DNA of 29,919 bases from JBAYHA01 sp041666425 (GTDB lineage Bacteria > Patescibacteriota > Patescibacteriia > UBA11705 > JABHMO01): assembly GCA_041666425.1 (NCBI GenBank), contig JBAYHA010000004.1, positions 1 to 29,919 of the forward strand. The letters run 5' to 3'. Both the position numbers and the translations under genes were made by a program. The notes below the pieces were generated by a model. The model was given only the letters and a program-made list of their open reading frames with translations, was not told the origin of the DNA and ran no database searches. Of the stretch, positions 7,431-16,714 are shown piece by piece. Every line of letters begins with the position of its first letter. Positions within the stretch are counted from its first letter, which is position 1.

Positions 7431-8411
7431 ATGCCAAAAATAAAAATGCCCGTGGACGCCGTTGTGGCCGTTACATATCGATGCAATTCGCGGTGTATTA
7501 TGTGTAATATTTGGCAAATAAAAGATTTCCCCGAAATGGCAGCTACGAAATTTTTAAAATTGCCGAGCAGTTTGCGAGATGTCAATATTTCCGGTGGTGA
7601 GCCGTTTCTTCGGCATGATTTGCCGGAGATTGTTGCCAATGTGCACAAGGCTTGTCCTCGGGCGGTGATTAATATTTCAACCAATGGTTTTCTTGTTGAA
7701 ACGATCAAAAATGTTTTGCCAAGAATTGTCAAAGTTTTCCCAAAAATCAGAATTTCCATTTCCGTTGATGGCGTTGGTCAAACGCATGAGAATGTTCGTC
7801 GCGTGCCAAATGCGTGGAACAAAGTTTTGGAAACAATTCGGTTTTGTCGAGATGAATTAAAAATCAAGCATGTCAAAATGGCTTTCACCTTGAACTCTGA
7901 GAATTATCGCGAATTGCAAAAGACGTATGAGTGGAGCGAAAAATTGGGATGCGAATTTGCCATGGCCATAGCGCATTCATCGGATGTTTATTTTGGCAAA
8001 AAAAACGAATTGGCATTTTCAGCCAACGATGTTAATCATCAATTTGATTTTATTATTCGTGATCTTTTAAAATCTTTTAATCCCAAGAATTGGGGGAGGG
8101 CATATTTTATCGATGGTTTAAAAAAAATTTGTCAGGGCGAGAATCGTCCATTGAAATCTTTTGCCGGCGAAGATTTTTTTTATCTTGATCCTCGAGGGGA
8201 TGTTTATCCGTCAGTGGTTGATAATGTGATTATGGGAAATATCAATGATTTTGATTTTTTTGATGAATTATGGCTGAGTGAGAATGCTTTTTCCGCCAGA
8301 GAAGCTTTGCAAGGATATGAAAGTAATTATTGGATGGTTTGTACCGCTAGAACGGCAATAAAAAGAAATCCATTAAAAGTCGCCAAATGGTTATTGACAA
8401 AAAATGGTTAA
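7431..8411 (+). CDS. Radical SAM protein with degenerate SPASM-like tail
   Basis: This 326-aa protein is expected to bind a [4Fe-4S] cluster and S-adenosylmethionine and to carry out radical chemistry on an unknown substrate. The cluster motif C-x3-C-x2-C is at residues 18, 22 and 25, and GGEP follows at 55-58. Later strands such as INISTNG and ISISVDG fit the radical SAM barrel. Near the C-terminus FYLDPRGDVYPS resembles the start of a SPASM-type tail, but only one Cys (MVCTAR) follows, so an auxiliary cluster is doubtful. I chose ATG 7431 because it follows the extended -10 by 26 nt; the open frame upstream has no protein character. There is no SD. It is the first gene of an operon with a ligase-like membrane protein and glycosyltransferases, and overlaps the next gene by 8 nt, so a role in surface glycan or glycopeptide modification is likely but unproven. 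Confidence 0.85.
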   Translation: MPKIKMPVDAVVAVTYRCNSRCIMCNIWQIKDFPEMAATKFLKLPSSLRDVNISGGEPFLRHDLPEIVANVHKACPRAVINISTNGFLVETIKNVLPRIVKVFPKIRISISVDGVGQTHENVRRVPNAWNKVLETIRFCRDELKIKHVKMAFTLNSENYRELQKTYEWSEKLGCEFAMAIAHSSDVYFGKKNELAFSANDVNHQFDFIIRDLLKSFNPKNWGRAYFIDGLKKICQGENRPLKSFAGEDFFYLDPRGDVYPSVVDNVIMGNINDFDFFDELWLSENAFSAREALQGYESNYWMVCTARTAIKRNPLKVAKWLLTKNG

Positions 8412-9846
8412 AAAAATGCGTAACAAAATAACAAAATTTTTTCAATCAACGGCAGGGCAAAAATTTTTGGCCAGTTTTTGGCGGACTTTATTTTTGTTGA
8501 TTTTGGCAGATTTTATTTTGTGGTGGTTTGTTGCGCCGATTTTTTTGATTTTGTTATTCGGCGTGGTTTTGCTTGGCTTCATTTTTTACTATTTTGAATT
8601 TTTTGGTTTATTGTTGATGACTTTGTTTTTCCCTTTTTTGAATTGGCAATGGCAGTATGGTTCTTTTAATGTTCCATTGGCTGATTTGTGCGGATTGTTT
8701 TTGTTTTTTGTTTTTTTAACAAAAGCAATCAATGGTTTGATCTGTGGAAAGTTTTCTTTTAAAAAATTTGTCAGCAAATATTTGCCAACATTTTTCTTTT
8801 TTTTGTTATGGGCGTCAGCTGGAATTCTGGCCATGAATCACAACAATGACGTGGCGGAAGCGTTAAAATTTTATTTGCGACCGTTGCTGTTTTTTTATCT
8901 GATTTTCGTTTTACTTCCGTATAATATAATAAAAAATAAAACCGATTTGCGAAAAGTTTTGCTGGTGATGTTGGGTGCGTGTTTGTTGACAGCGGTGATC
9001 GGTTTGTCCGGTTCTTTGTTGAATCAAGATTCTGGATTGCAAGGTTTTCGCGCTCAGCCGATTTCCTGGTTTGGTTTTAATCCGCTCAGCGGAAATCATA
9101 ATGCGGTTGCGGAAATAATGGTTATTGGTATGCCGGTGGCATTGGCGCTTTTTGTCTTGGAAAAAAAGGTTCGTTTTCGCAGTTGGTATGTTTTGGCGAT
9201 GATTTTTATGTTGGTGATTTTGTTAATGACTTTTTCCCGTTCCGGATTTTTGGCTTTGTTATTTGAATTATTGGTTTTGGCGGTAATTTTTCAAAGAAAA
9301 AAAATAAACTTCAAAAGAGTTTTTGTTTATTTATTATTTGGGCTCATTATTTTTGGCGGGGCGTATGTTTATTGTTTGCAAAATTATTCTTTTGTGGAAG
9401 TGAGCAATGCCAATCGTTTGTTGTTGAGCGGAATTTCTTGGCACAGCTTTTTGCAACATCCGTTTGTTGGTAACGGATTGAATAGTTTTCAAAGCATTGT
9501 CGGTTCGACTTTTATTTATATTGTTGATTTTGGAGAACCGCTTGATTCACACGGATTTGTACAAAAAATTTTGACAGAAATGGGTCTGTTGGGTTTGCTT
9601 GGTTTTGTGGGAATTTTGTCTGGAATTGGGTATCCGTTTTATCGATTTTTGACATTCCGCAAAAAGGGTGAAGATTATGCGGTGATTGCCTGTTTGTTTG
9701 TCGTGATGGTAGGAATTGTTGTTTTTGAGCTTTTTTCCACTTCTTATTATACTGGAATCATGTGGTTGCCGATTGGGGTGGGGCTGGCGGGGGTTAAGGT
9801 TTTTCAGGACTACGAAACTACTACTACTGTTATGAAAAATAAATAG
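8404..9846 (+). CDS. O-antigen ligase/polymerase-like membrane protein (Wzy_C type)
   Basis: This 480-aa polytopic membrane protein has about ten or more hydrophobic segments. Family marks include TFSRSGFLAL in a helix near residue 280, then a long external loop with GISWHSFLQHPFVGNGLNSFQ-like sequence and a LDSHGFVQKILTEMGLLGLLG stretch, as in the O-antigen ligase/Wzy_C family. Such proteins join lipid-carried glycan chains to an acceptor or polymerise repeat units at the outer face of the membrane. The start overlaps the radical SAM stop by 8 nt; an in-frame ATG at 8416 is an alternative, and neither has an SD. In a presumed monoderm-like cell the acceptor is probably not lipid A. Ligase and polymerase cannot be told apart from sequence alone. 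Confidence 0.88.
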   Translation: MVKKMRNKITKFFQSTAGQKFLASFWRTLFLLILADFILWWFVAPIFLILLFGVVLLGFIFYYFEFFGLLLMTLFFPFLNWQWQYGSFNVPLADLCGLFLFFVFLTKAINGLICGKFSFKKFVSKYLPTFFFFLLWASAGILAMNHNNDVAEALKFYLRPLLFFYLIFVLLPYNIIKNKTDLRKVLLVMLGACLLTAVIGLSGSLLNQDSGLQGFRAQPISWFGFNPLSGNHNAVAEIMVIGMPVALALFVLEKKVRFRSWYVLAMIFMLVILLMTFSRSGFLALLFELLVLAVIFQRKKINFKRVFVYLLFGLIIFGGAYVYCLQNYSFVEVSNANRLLLSGISWHSFLQHPFVGNGLNSFQSIVGSTFIYIVDFGEPLDSHGFVQKILTEMGLLGLLGFVGILSGIGYPFYRFLTFRKKGEDYAVIACLFVVMVGIVVFELFSTSYYTGIMWLPIGVGLAGVKVFQDYETTTTVMKNK

Positions 9847-9861
9847 AAATTAATAGCAATT

Positions 9862-10938
9862 ATGATAAAAATAGTACACATTATCGGTCGGCTTACTTAT
9901 GGCGGAGCGGAAAAGCTTTTGCTTGATTTGTGTCAAAAAATTAACAAAGAAAAATTTGCTGTTTCCGTGGTTGTTTTGCAAAGCGATAATCCTTTGGCGG
10001 AACAGTTCCAAAAGGCGGGCATAAAGTTGAAGTTTTTTGAAAAAGAAAATCGTTGGGATTGGGGAATCGTCAATCGTTTGGCCGAATATTTGCAAGAACA
10101 AAATCCGGACATTGTGCATACGCATTTGTTTGCCGGAGATTTTTGGGGTTATTGGGCTTGTCGAAAAGCAAAGATAAAAAAAACTATCAGTACCAAACAT
10201 GATATTTTAAAAGAAAGTTTTTGTCGTGATCGTTTGGGCCCATTTTGTCGGCGAAGATTTACAAAAATCGTGGCTATTTCTCGCGCTACGCGGGATTATC
10301 TTTTTCGTGTTGAGAAAATTGAAACCCAAAAAGTGGAAGTCATATACAACGGTGTTGATGTGGAAAAGTTTTATGATCCGCAGACAAAAATTTTCAAAAA
10401 GGATGAGTTGATGATCGGTTGTGTCGGGCGATTGGCCAAAGAAAAAGGTCAAAAACATTTGCTCCGTGCGTGTCGTTTTTTGCCTTTTGCTGATTGGCGG
10501 TTGCTTTTGGTCGGCGATGGGCCAAAGAGAAAAGAGTTGGAGTTATTGGCCGAAAATTTGGGAATTAGACACAAAGTGCATTTTAGCGGAAATGTTGACG
10601 ATGTTCGGCCGTTTTTAAAGGTCTTGGATGTCTTTGTTTTGCCGTCGGTAAGTGAAGGTTTGAGTTTGGTAATTTTGGAAGCGGCTTTGGCCGGCAAGGT
10701 GGTGGTGGCCAGTCGAGTTGGCGGAGTGCCGGAAATAGTTACGGACAAACAAAACGGTTTGCTTTTTACACCAAAAAAGGCGGAAGAATTGGTTCGGCAT
10801 TTGACTTGGGTTCACGAGAACAAAGAAAAAGCGGTTTTGTTGGCCGAAGATTTGCGTGAAACTGTCAAAAATAATTTTTCTTTGCAACGGACAGTGGAAC
10901 ATTATCAATCTTTGTATGAAAATATTGCTAATAAATAA
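9862..10938 (+). CDS. GT4-family glycosyltransferase
   Basis: This 358-aa GT-B fold enzyme probably transfers a sugar from a nucleotide-sugar to a lipid-linked glycan on the cytoplasmic face. The N-terminal domain begins MIKIVHIIGRLTYGGAEKLL, with the glycine-rich acceptor loop. The C-terminal domain has GRLAKEKGQKHLL, VGDGPKRKELE and the retaining-GT4 E-x7-E region SEGLSLVILEAALAGK. The length is normal for the family. It starts 15 nt after the ligase-like gene without an SD, and its 3' end overlaps the next glycosyltransferase by 23 nt. Donor and linkage cannot be read from the sequence. Confidence 0.92.
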   Translation: MIKIVHIIGRLTYGGAEKLLLDLCQKINKEKFAVSVVVLQSDNPLAEQFQKAGIKLKFFEKENRWDWGIVNRLAEYLQEQNPDIVHTHLFAGDFWGYWACRKAKIKKTISTKHDILKESFCRDRLGPFCRRRFTKIVAISRATRDYLFRVEKIETQKVEVIYNGVDVEKFYDPQTKIFKKDELMIGCVGRLAKEKGQKHLLRACRFLPFADWRLLLVGDGPKRKELELLAENLGIRHKVHFSGNVDDVRPFLKVLDVFVLPSVSEGLSLVILEAALAGKVVVASRVGGVPEIVTDKQNGLLFTPKKAEELVRHLTWVHENKEKAVLLAEDLRETVKNNFSLQRTVEHYQSLYENIANK

Positions 10939-12133
10939 ATTTCATTATTTGCGTGGAGGTTCGGAGCGAGTTTATTTTGATACACTGGAAATTTTGCGTC
11001 AACACGGACACGAAGTGCGGTGTTTTTCTATGAAAGATTCGCAAAATGTTGATGATTCGGACGGAAGATATTTTGTGGATAATGTGGATTTTTCTGAGAA
11101 TAAAAGTTTTTTGCGCAAAACAAAAAATATTTTTTGGAATGTGCAAGCGCAAAAAAAATTGCAGGAATTGTTGGATGATTTTCGACCGCAGGTTGCGCAT
11201 ATTCATAATTTTACCAGACAGCTTTCTCCGTCAATTTTGTCTATTTTGCAAGAACGAAAAATAAAAATAGTGCAAACTTTGCATGATTATTCTTTAATTT
11301 GTCCGAACGGTCGGCTTTTTACAGCCGGTGAAGTTTGTGAGAAATGTCAGGTTCATAATTATTGGCAGGCGGTGGAAAATAAATGTGTGAAAGATTCTTA
11401 TGCCAAAAGTTTGCTTGCCATGCTGGAAATGATCGCTTATTGGTGGTTGCCGATTTATCGACAAAAAATAGATGCTTTTATCAGTCCCAGCCGTTTTTTG
11501 GCGCAAAAATTGACGGATTGGAAAGTAAAAAAAGAAGTTTTTGTTGTTCCAAATCCGGTTGTTTCGTTAAAAAAAGGAATTTCTAATTTGGGCTCGAATA
11601 TTGTTTTTGCCGGCCGGTTGGCCGAAGAAAAAGGCATTGATCTTTTGTTGTCGGCGATTCGTCATTTGCCAAATTATAATTTTGTTATTTGCGGGGATGG
11701 TCCAAAACGGAATGAGGTTTTGCGCGCCCAAAAAAAATTCACTAATTTGCGTTATTTGGGGCAGCTTTCGTCAGCGGGGTTGAGGAAGACAATCGCTGAA
11801 GCGCGTTTGATGGTGGTGCCGTCAATTTGGTATGAGAATTATCCAATGGCGATTTTGGAGGCGCAAGTTATGGGCAAAACAGTTTTGGCCAGTAGCTTGG
11901 GAGGAAGTGAAGAAATGATCACGGACAATGTTACCGGTCTTTTGTTTTCCGCGAACAGTTTGCCGGATTTGTTGGAAAAAATTTCTGTGAATTATAATGA
12001 TTTGCAAAAATTGCAAAAAATTGGTTCACTGGCTCAGTCGCAAGTTTTGACAAATAATACTGCGGAAATTTATTATGAAAAATTGTTGGAAGTATATGAA
12101 AAAGTAATTGAGTCTGTTGTTGATTTGGGTTGA
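10916..12133 (+). CDS. GT4-family glycosyltransferase with cysteine-rich insertion
   Basis: This 405-aa GT-B enzyme starts MKILLINKFHYLRGGSERV, the usual N-terminal strand plus glycine loop. A central insertion with LICPNGRLF, EVCEKC and a further Cys (NKC) forms a small cysteine cluster of a kind seen in a subset of GT4 enzymes. The donor domain has GRLAEEKGIDLLL, CGDGPKRNEV and YENYPMAILEAQVMGKTV, which carries the E-x7-E type residues. I chose ATG 10916 because the earlier part of the open frame overlaps the preceding gene and lacks family similarity. The 23-nt overlap implies translational coupling. It is likely to act in sequence with its neighbour in building the same glycan. Confidence 0.9.
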   Translation: MKILLINKFHYLRGGSERVYFDTLEILRQHGHEVRCFSMKDSQNVDDSDGRYFVDNVDFSENKSFLRKTKNIFWNVQAQKKLQELLDDFRPQVAHIHNFTRQLSPSILSILQERKIKIVQTLHDYSLICPNGRLFTAGEVCEKCQVHNYWQAVENKCVKDSYAKSLLAMLEMIAYWWLPIYRQKIDAFISPSRFLAQKLTDWKVKKEVFVVPNPVVSLKKGISNLGSNIVFAGRLAEEKGIDLLLSAIRHLPNYNFVICGDGPKRNEVLRAQKKFTNLRYLGQLSSAGLRKTIAEARLMVVPSIWYENYPMAILEAQVMGKTVLASSLGGSEEMITDNVTGLLFSANSLPDLLEKISVNYNDLQKLQKIGSLAQSQVLTNNTAEIYYEKLLEVYEKVIESVVDLG

Positions 12134-12156
12134 AATGCATTAACTATTATTTACGC

Positions 12157-14169
12157 ATGAAGGTTTTTAATATTACAAAGATATTTATTTTTTTAGCGTT
12201 GTTTTCTATGCCGACAGCGTTGTTTGGTGCGACTTTGAAAACGGACAAATATCCTCGGTTGGCTAACATGTTTTTTCGTTGGGATATTACCGAGAGCGAA
12301 GCGCGAGATTTGGCCAAGTGGGATATTTTGATTGTTGATATGGAGGCGCAAATAAATTCTCCGCAGAGCTTGCTTTTGTTAAAAAAGTTGAATCCCAAAA
12401 TAAAATTATTGGCGTATTTGGCTCCGCAGGAAATTCGTGGAGATTCCGGTAGTTTATCAGGGACTTTGCGTCAAAAATTTTTTCAAAAAATTAATTATGA
12501 ATGGTGGTTGCGTGATAGCAATGGAACAAAAGTAGCTTGGTGGCCGACCAATCCGTTGATCAATATTACCGATCAGGCGGTTGAGGCGAATAGAACGAAA
12601 TACAGTGATGTCTTTAGCGACTTTTTGCGTGATGAAATAATCAGTACCGGATTTTGGGACGGAATTTTTTTTGATAATGTTTGGGATAATGTAAATTTTT
12701 TGGCAGACAAAAAAATTGATTTGAATAACGATGGAAAAGAGGAAAGCATGGAAATCGTTAATCAAAAATGGCGCGCCGGCATGACGGAAATTTTGCAAAA
12801 AACCAGACAAAAAATCGGTGCGAATAGGTTGATTATTGGTAATGGCGGAGAATATTATTATCAAAATTTACATGGTGTTTTTTATGAGCATTTTCCGACC
12901 AAAGGCTGGGCGCAAACAATGAAAAAATATTCTTTTATTGTAAAAAACGGTTTATCTCCGACGGCCGGAATTTTAAACTCCAATGTCAATAATTCCGGAC
13001 AAAAAAATGATTATCGCAAAATGCGTTACGGATTAGCATCAACGTTGTTGTTTGATGGTTTTTTTAGTTTTGATAATGGGGATCAAAGCCATCGGGAAAT
13101 TTGGTGGTATGATGAATACGAACTGTCGCTCGGAGATCCGCTCGCTCCGGCAAAAAATATTTCCAACAGCAGTCAATCTTTGGTAGAAGCCGTTTGGCGT
13201 CGAGATTTTAGCAACGGGTTGGTTTTGCTTAATTCAACTAATAAAAAACAAAAAATTTCTTTGGGCGGAGATTATGAAAAATTATTGGGGCAACAAGACT
13301 CGGCGACTAATAATGGCGGATTTATCAGTGAAGTGGAGCTGAATCCTTTTGATGGAATTTTGTTGTTGCGTCCGGTGGATAAGGTTTCCAATGCGCTTTT
13401 TGCCAATGGTTCGTTTGTTAGAGTTTTTAATGGTTTTGGACATTTGGCGCGGAGTGGATTTTTTGCGTATCAAAAATTTTTACCGGGCGAAAGCAAAATT
13501 TGGCAGGATGAGCAAAGTTTGGTCGTGTCTTTGCAAAATGAAATAAGGATTTATGATAATAATGGGGTTTTGTTAAAAAAATTTTTACCGTTTGGTGAAA
13601 ATTATGCAGGGAAAATCAATTTTGCGATCGGTGATTTGTCTGGTAATGGAGATTTGGAAATTGTTGTGGCCAAGGAAAAAGAGTCTTCATTTGTAAAAAT
13701 TTTTGATTGGCAAGGCGAAGAAGAATTACCAGGATTTTTTGCCTACTCGCCAAATTTTCAAGGTGGTGCCGGTCTTGCGTTATGCGATTTGAACAATGAC
13801 AAAAAACTGGAAATTGTTACCGGCGCCGGTTTTGGCGGAGGACCGCACGTGCGAGTTTTTGATTTTTCCGGCAAGGTTTTTGATAATGGTTTTTTCCCTT
13901 TTGACAAGAGTTCTCGTTCGGGAATAAATGTGGCTTGCGGTGATGTTGATGGTGATAGTCAGGAGGAAATTGTTGTTGGTGCGCCAAGCGGGTTTGCGCC
14001 AAAAGTAAAAATTTATGAAGCGCGCACGCACAAAGTAAAAAAAGAGTTTCTCGCTTTTGAGCAAGAAAATAAATCGGGAGTCAATGTTTCCATTGGCGAT
14101 CTTGATAATGATGGGAACAGCGAAATTGTGGTTTTTGGTAATAATGTTTTTGATTTGTTGGGATTTTAA
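12157..14169 (+). CDS. Secreted GHL15-like putative glycoside hydrolase with FG-GAP repeats
   Basis: This 670-aa exported protein starts with a signal peptide (MKVFNITKIFIFLALFSMPTALFGA). Residues of about 20-340 resemble the putative glycoside hydrolase family GHL15: a TIM-barrel-like run with WDILIVDMEAQ, KLLAYLAPQEIRG, GFWDGIFFDNVWD and NRLIIGNGGEYYY. The acidic residues in VDME and FFDN are plausible catalytic candidates. The C-terminal 250 residues carry about four FG-GAP/VCBS-like blades with Ca-binding-type loops (GDLSGNGD, CDLNNDKK, GDVDGDSQ, GDLDNDGN). ATG 12157 gives a clean signal peptide; an upstream TTG would overlap the glycosyltransferase stop. It is in the polysaccharide operon, so trimming or remodelling of the exported glycan is a reasonable inference. 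The activity has not been shown for this protein. Confidence 0.75.
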   Translation: MKVFNITKIFIFLALFSMPTALFGATLKTDKYPRLANMFFRWDITESEARDLAKWDILIVDMEAQINSPQSLLLLKKLNPKIKLLAYLAPQEIRGDSGSLSGTLRQKFFQKINYEWWLRDSNGTKVAWWPTNPLINITDQAVEANRTKYSDVFSDFLRDEIISTGFWDGIFFDNVWDNVNFLADKKIDLNNDGKEESMEIVNQKWRAGMTEILQKTRQKIGANRLIIGNGGEYYYQNLHGVFYEHFPTKGWAQTMKKYSFIVKNGLSPTAGILNSNVNNSGQKNDYRKMRYGLASTLLFDGFFSFDNGDQSHREIWWYDEYELSLGDPLAPAKNISNSSQSLVEAVWRRDFSNGLVLLNSTNKKQKISLGGDYEKLLGQQDSATNNGGFISEVELNPFDGILLLRPVDKVSNALFANGSFVRVFNGFGHLARSGFFAYQKFLPGESKIWQDEQSLVVSLQNEIRIYDNNGVLLKKFLPFGENYAGKINFAIGDLSGNGDLEIVVAKEKESSFVKIFDWQGEEELPGFFAYSPNFQGGAGLALCDLNNDKKLEIVTGAGFGGGPHVRVFDFSGKVFDNGFFPFDKSSRSGINVACGDVDGDSQEEIVVGAPSGFAPKVKIYEARTHKVKKEFLAFEQENKSGVNVSIGDLDNDGNSEIVVFGNNVFDLLGF

Positions 14170-14183
14170 ATAAAAATTTTTTT

Positions 14184-16025
14184 ATGAAAAAAAAACCAGT
14201 AATAATTGAAATGAACAATGATTCTGATTTGGAAAAAATTGAAGAGGATATTTTCAAAGCGGCGGAAAAATCCGGCAAGAAAAATGTAATTGTAAATATT
14301 ATCACGTATCCGGTCAGGAAAGTGAAACATCGTTGGAATATTCATTACAAATTCAACAAAAAACATTTAGTTTTGGATATTTTTATTTTTTTGGCGTTTT
14401 GTTTTTTGGTGGGGCTGAACATTTTTTGGGTTATGGGAGGATTTAATTATTTGTCCGACAAAATTGATTTGCAAGTTTCGCTTAATGGGGAAGCCAAAGC
14501 CGGAGGATTGGCCACTTTTGTCATTGATTATGGCAACAAAAACAAATTTAAATTAATAGAAACTGTTTTGAGCGTGGAATTGCCGAGGAATTTTATTTTA
14601 GAAAATGTTAGTCGGCAAGATTTTGATCAGGTTCATCATATTTTGAAAATAAATGAATTGGAGTCCGGTGCGCACGGGCAACTTTTGTTGACCGGTCGAT
14701 TGTGGCAAGATTATGGAACCGAAGGCACGGTACGAGTTGGTTTGAACTATTTCAAAACGGATAGTCGTGGTGAAAAATTGTGGGGCCAATTTACAAAAAC
14801 CGGCGTTTTCAATTATGTGGTAAAAAGTTCTTTGGTTGCGTGGTCGGATGATTTGGCGGGAGAGTTGTTTGCCGGAGAAGTGGTTTCTTGGAATTTTGCG
14901 GTCAAAAATAACGCCGAAGATTGGCCGTTGGATAATTTGCGTTTGGTAAAAGTTTTTCCAGAAAATTTGTTTGCGTCGGAACTGTCCGAGCAGTTTGCTT
15001 TGCACTCTGGGGAAATTAAAAATTTTCATAGTGAATTTGTTTTGCCAAATGAATTGTCAAAATTGACTTTTGGTTATGATTTGTATTTGGAAGATTTGGA
15101 GCACAAAATTTTGTTGAATAAGGTTAAAAAAGAAGTAGTTTTGAAAAGTTCTCCTCTTGTTTTGGAAATTATTTCTGATAAAATTTTGATTATGCCCGGC
15201 GACAAAGTTAGTTTTAAAACCGATATTGAAAATACGGCTGATGATGATTTGGCAAATAGCGAAATATCTTTAAACTTTGTTGGCGGATTTTGGAATTTGG
15301 AAAATCGAGAACCGCAAATTGGCAGAGTTGATGGGCAGACTTTATTATTAACAAGTAATGATTGGCCAGAGTTGGCTTATTTGGAATCAGGCAAAAAAAC
15401 GGAAAAAGAGTTGGTCGTTCCGACTTGGATTAATGATATTAATGGTCGAAATATTTTGTCAGTGGAATCATTGGTAAAAATAAAAATAAATAATCGTGAA
15501 GTTGTTTTAAAAAGCGCTCAGGCGCAAATAAAATTAAAAAGTAATTTGGGTTTGTTGGCTTATCCGGTTTATTTTGCCAAGACCGGCGATCAGCTCGGTC
15601 GGGGGCCGTTACCGGCTCGAGTTGGTGAGGAAACCAAATATTGGTTTTTGGTTCGATTGGTTAATGATTTGAATGAAGCTGGCGAGGTGCAAGTAAAAAT
15701 GCAACTTGATCCGCGCGTTAAATTTACCGGTAATTCCAGTGTGCCGGTTGGTGAGCCGATTATTTTTGATAATGAAACAAATTCCATAACTTGGAAAATG
15801 AAATCAGTGCCGATCAAAGAAAATAATTTGGGATTTGCGATTGAACTTTCAATCACCCCGGATAAAAATGATTTGGGAAAATATCCGAATTTAATTGTCG
15901 GTTCGGAAATTTCCGGATTGGATTTGTCAACGAACGAAATGATCAGTAAAAGTTATGGTGCCGTTACCACCGAATTAATGAACGATGAAAAGGGACAATT
16001 AAAGGATGCACCCGTCGGGCGATAA
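14184..16025 (+). CDS. Large single-pass membrane protein with extracellular beta-rich repeats
   Basis: This 613-aa protein has a basic, cytoplasmic N-terminal region of about 65 residues, one transmembrane segment (about 66-88, DIFIFLAFCFLVGLNIFWV), and a long extracellular part. The external part looks like several Ig-like/DUF11-like beta-sandwich units (recurrent patterns such as GEVVSWNFAVKNNAEDWPLDNLR, and PGDKVSFKTDIENTADDDLAN). Near residue 475 the stretch QLGRGPLPARVGEETKYW stands out as a likely conserved family signature. It follows the GHL15-like gene by 14 nt and is the last gene of the operon. No catalytic motif was seen. A scaffold or glycan-export/adhesion role is only a guess. 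Confidence 0.75.
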   Translation: MKKKPVIIEMNNDSDLEKIEEDIFKAAEKSGKKNVIVNIITYPVRKVKHRWNIHYKFNKKHLVLDIFIFLAFCFLVGLNIFWVMGGFNYLSDKIDLQVSLNGEAKAGGLATFVIDYGNKNKFKLIETVLSVELPRNFILENVSRQDFDQVHHILKINELESGAHGQLLLTGRLWQDYGTEGTVRVGLNYFKTDSRGEKLWGQFTKTGVFNYVVKSSLVAWSDDLAGELFAGEVVSWNFAVKNNAEDWPLDNLRLVKVFPENLFASELSEQFALHSGEIKNFHSEFVLPNELSKLTFGYDLYLEDLEHKILLNKVKKEVVLKSSPLVLEIISDKILIMPGDKVSFKTDIENTADDDLANSEISLNFVGGFWNLENREPQIGRVDGQTLLLTSNDWPELAYLESGKKTEKELVVPTWINDINGRNILSVESLVKIKINNREVVLKSAQAQIKLKSNLGLLAYPVYFAKTGDQLGRGPLPARVGEETKYWFLVRLVNDLNEAGEVQVKMQLDPRVKFTGNSSVPVGEPIIFDNETNSITWKMKSVPIKENNLGFAIELSITPDKNDLGKYPNLIVGSEISGLDLSTNEMISKSYGAVTTELMNDEKGQLKDAPVGR

Positions 16026-16061
16026 ATTTATGTACGAACGGTAAATTTAAAATAAAATTAC

Positions 16062-16100
16062 GTAGGGACAGGTCATTGGCCCTGTCCTTTACTTTTTGTT
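16062..16100 (+). terminator. Terminator of the polysaccharide operon (GTAGGG-type hairpin)
   Basis: GTAGGGACAGG (16062-16072) pairs with CCTGTCCTTTAC (16081-16092) and is followed by TTTTTG. It belongs to a family of hairpins with a TGTAGGG-like left end also found at 22426-22450 and 25017-25042. Confidence 0.75.
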
Positions 16101-16191
16101 AATTGTCCCGTTTTATTATTCCGTAGAAACGCAGGATTTTGCGTCTCTTTTTTGTTTAAAATTAGGCAAAATGAAGCTAGTCTTTGTGTTA

Positions 16192-16248
16192 TTGACAAAC
16201 TCTATGAAATACGATAGAATTTAAAGTTAGTACTTTGACAATTTAACG
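16192..16248 (+). promoter_or_regulatory. Promoter plus conserved CTTTGACA leader
   Basis: TTGACA (16192-16197), 17 nt, then TAGAAT (16215-16220). The presumed first transcribed bases, GTTAGTACTTTGACAATTT then AACG (16226-16248), are almost the same as those after the promoter at 18653. An upstream TTGTTTAAAATTAG stretch is also shared, so the whole cassette of about 90 bp is repeated. Confidence 0.8.
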
Positions 16249-16266
16249 AAAAATAAGGAGCTAACA

Positions 16267-16713
16267 ATGAACAGGAGTCGTGGACAAATTTTACTACCAA
16301 TCTTGGCAATTAGTGTTTCAATCATGCTGATCTTTATGTCTGTGGTGTTTTTTTTAACGTTCAGGAATTGGCGAGATTGTCAGAAAAAAGTTTTTTTATT
16401 GGAAGAAGCCAATCGGAGTTTTTCTGAAGAAAATAGCCGTTTGGAACAATTGCTTGATGAAAAAGAAACAGGTTCTTTTAATCACATTGGCTCGACGGTT
16501 ATTTCAGTTAATTCGCAAAAGGAAAACAAAGTTACCGAAATTTTTCCAGATGGAATGGATGAAAAAGATTTTTGTGAAGAGAATCATCGGCGCGCTACGC
16601 GTGGTCGGATATATCAAGTTAAAAATGAAAAATGTTTTTGTCGAGAGGAAAAAGGATCGATTGGTCAATCGGTAACATTCTGTTCTTATTCATCAACCTA
16701 TATGGAGGAATGA
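16267..16713 (+). CDS. Small membrane-anchored coiled-coil protein
   Basis: I do not recognise a family. The 148-aa product has a short basic N-terminus (MNRSRGQ), one hydrophobic segment (about residues 8-32), a coiled-coil-like stretch (LLEEANRSFSEENSRLEQLLDEKE), and a C-terminal region with four Cys (DFCEENH, KCFCREE, TFCSYSS). The start has a good SD (AAGGAG, 7 nt) and a strong promoter. It is the first gene of a three-gene operon. The neighbour 1 nt downstream has the same plan: a membrane segment, a coiled coil and a Cys-containing tail. An N-in/C-out topology with disulphides outside the membrane is an inference. Confidence 0.7.
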   Translation: MNRSRGQILLPILAISVSIMLIFMSVVFFLTFRNWRDCQKKVFLLEEANRSFSEENSRLEQLLDEKETGSFNHIGSTVISVNSQKENKVTEIFPDGMDEKDFCEENHRRATRGRIYQVKNEKCFCREEKGSIGQSVTFCSYSSTYMEE

Positions 16714-16714
16714 A

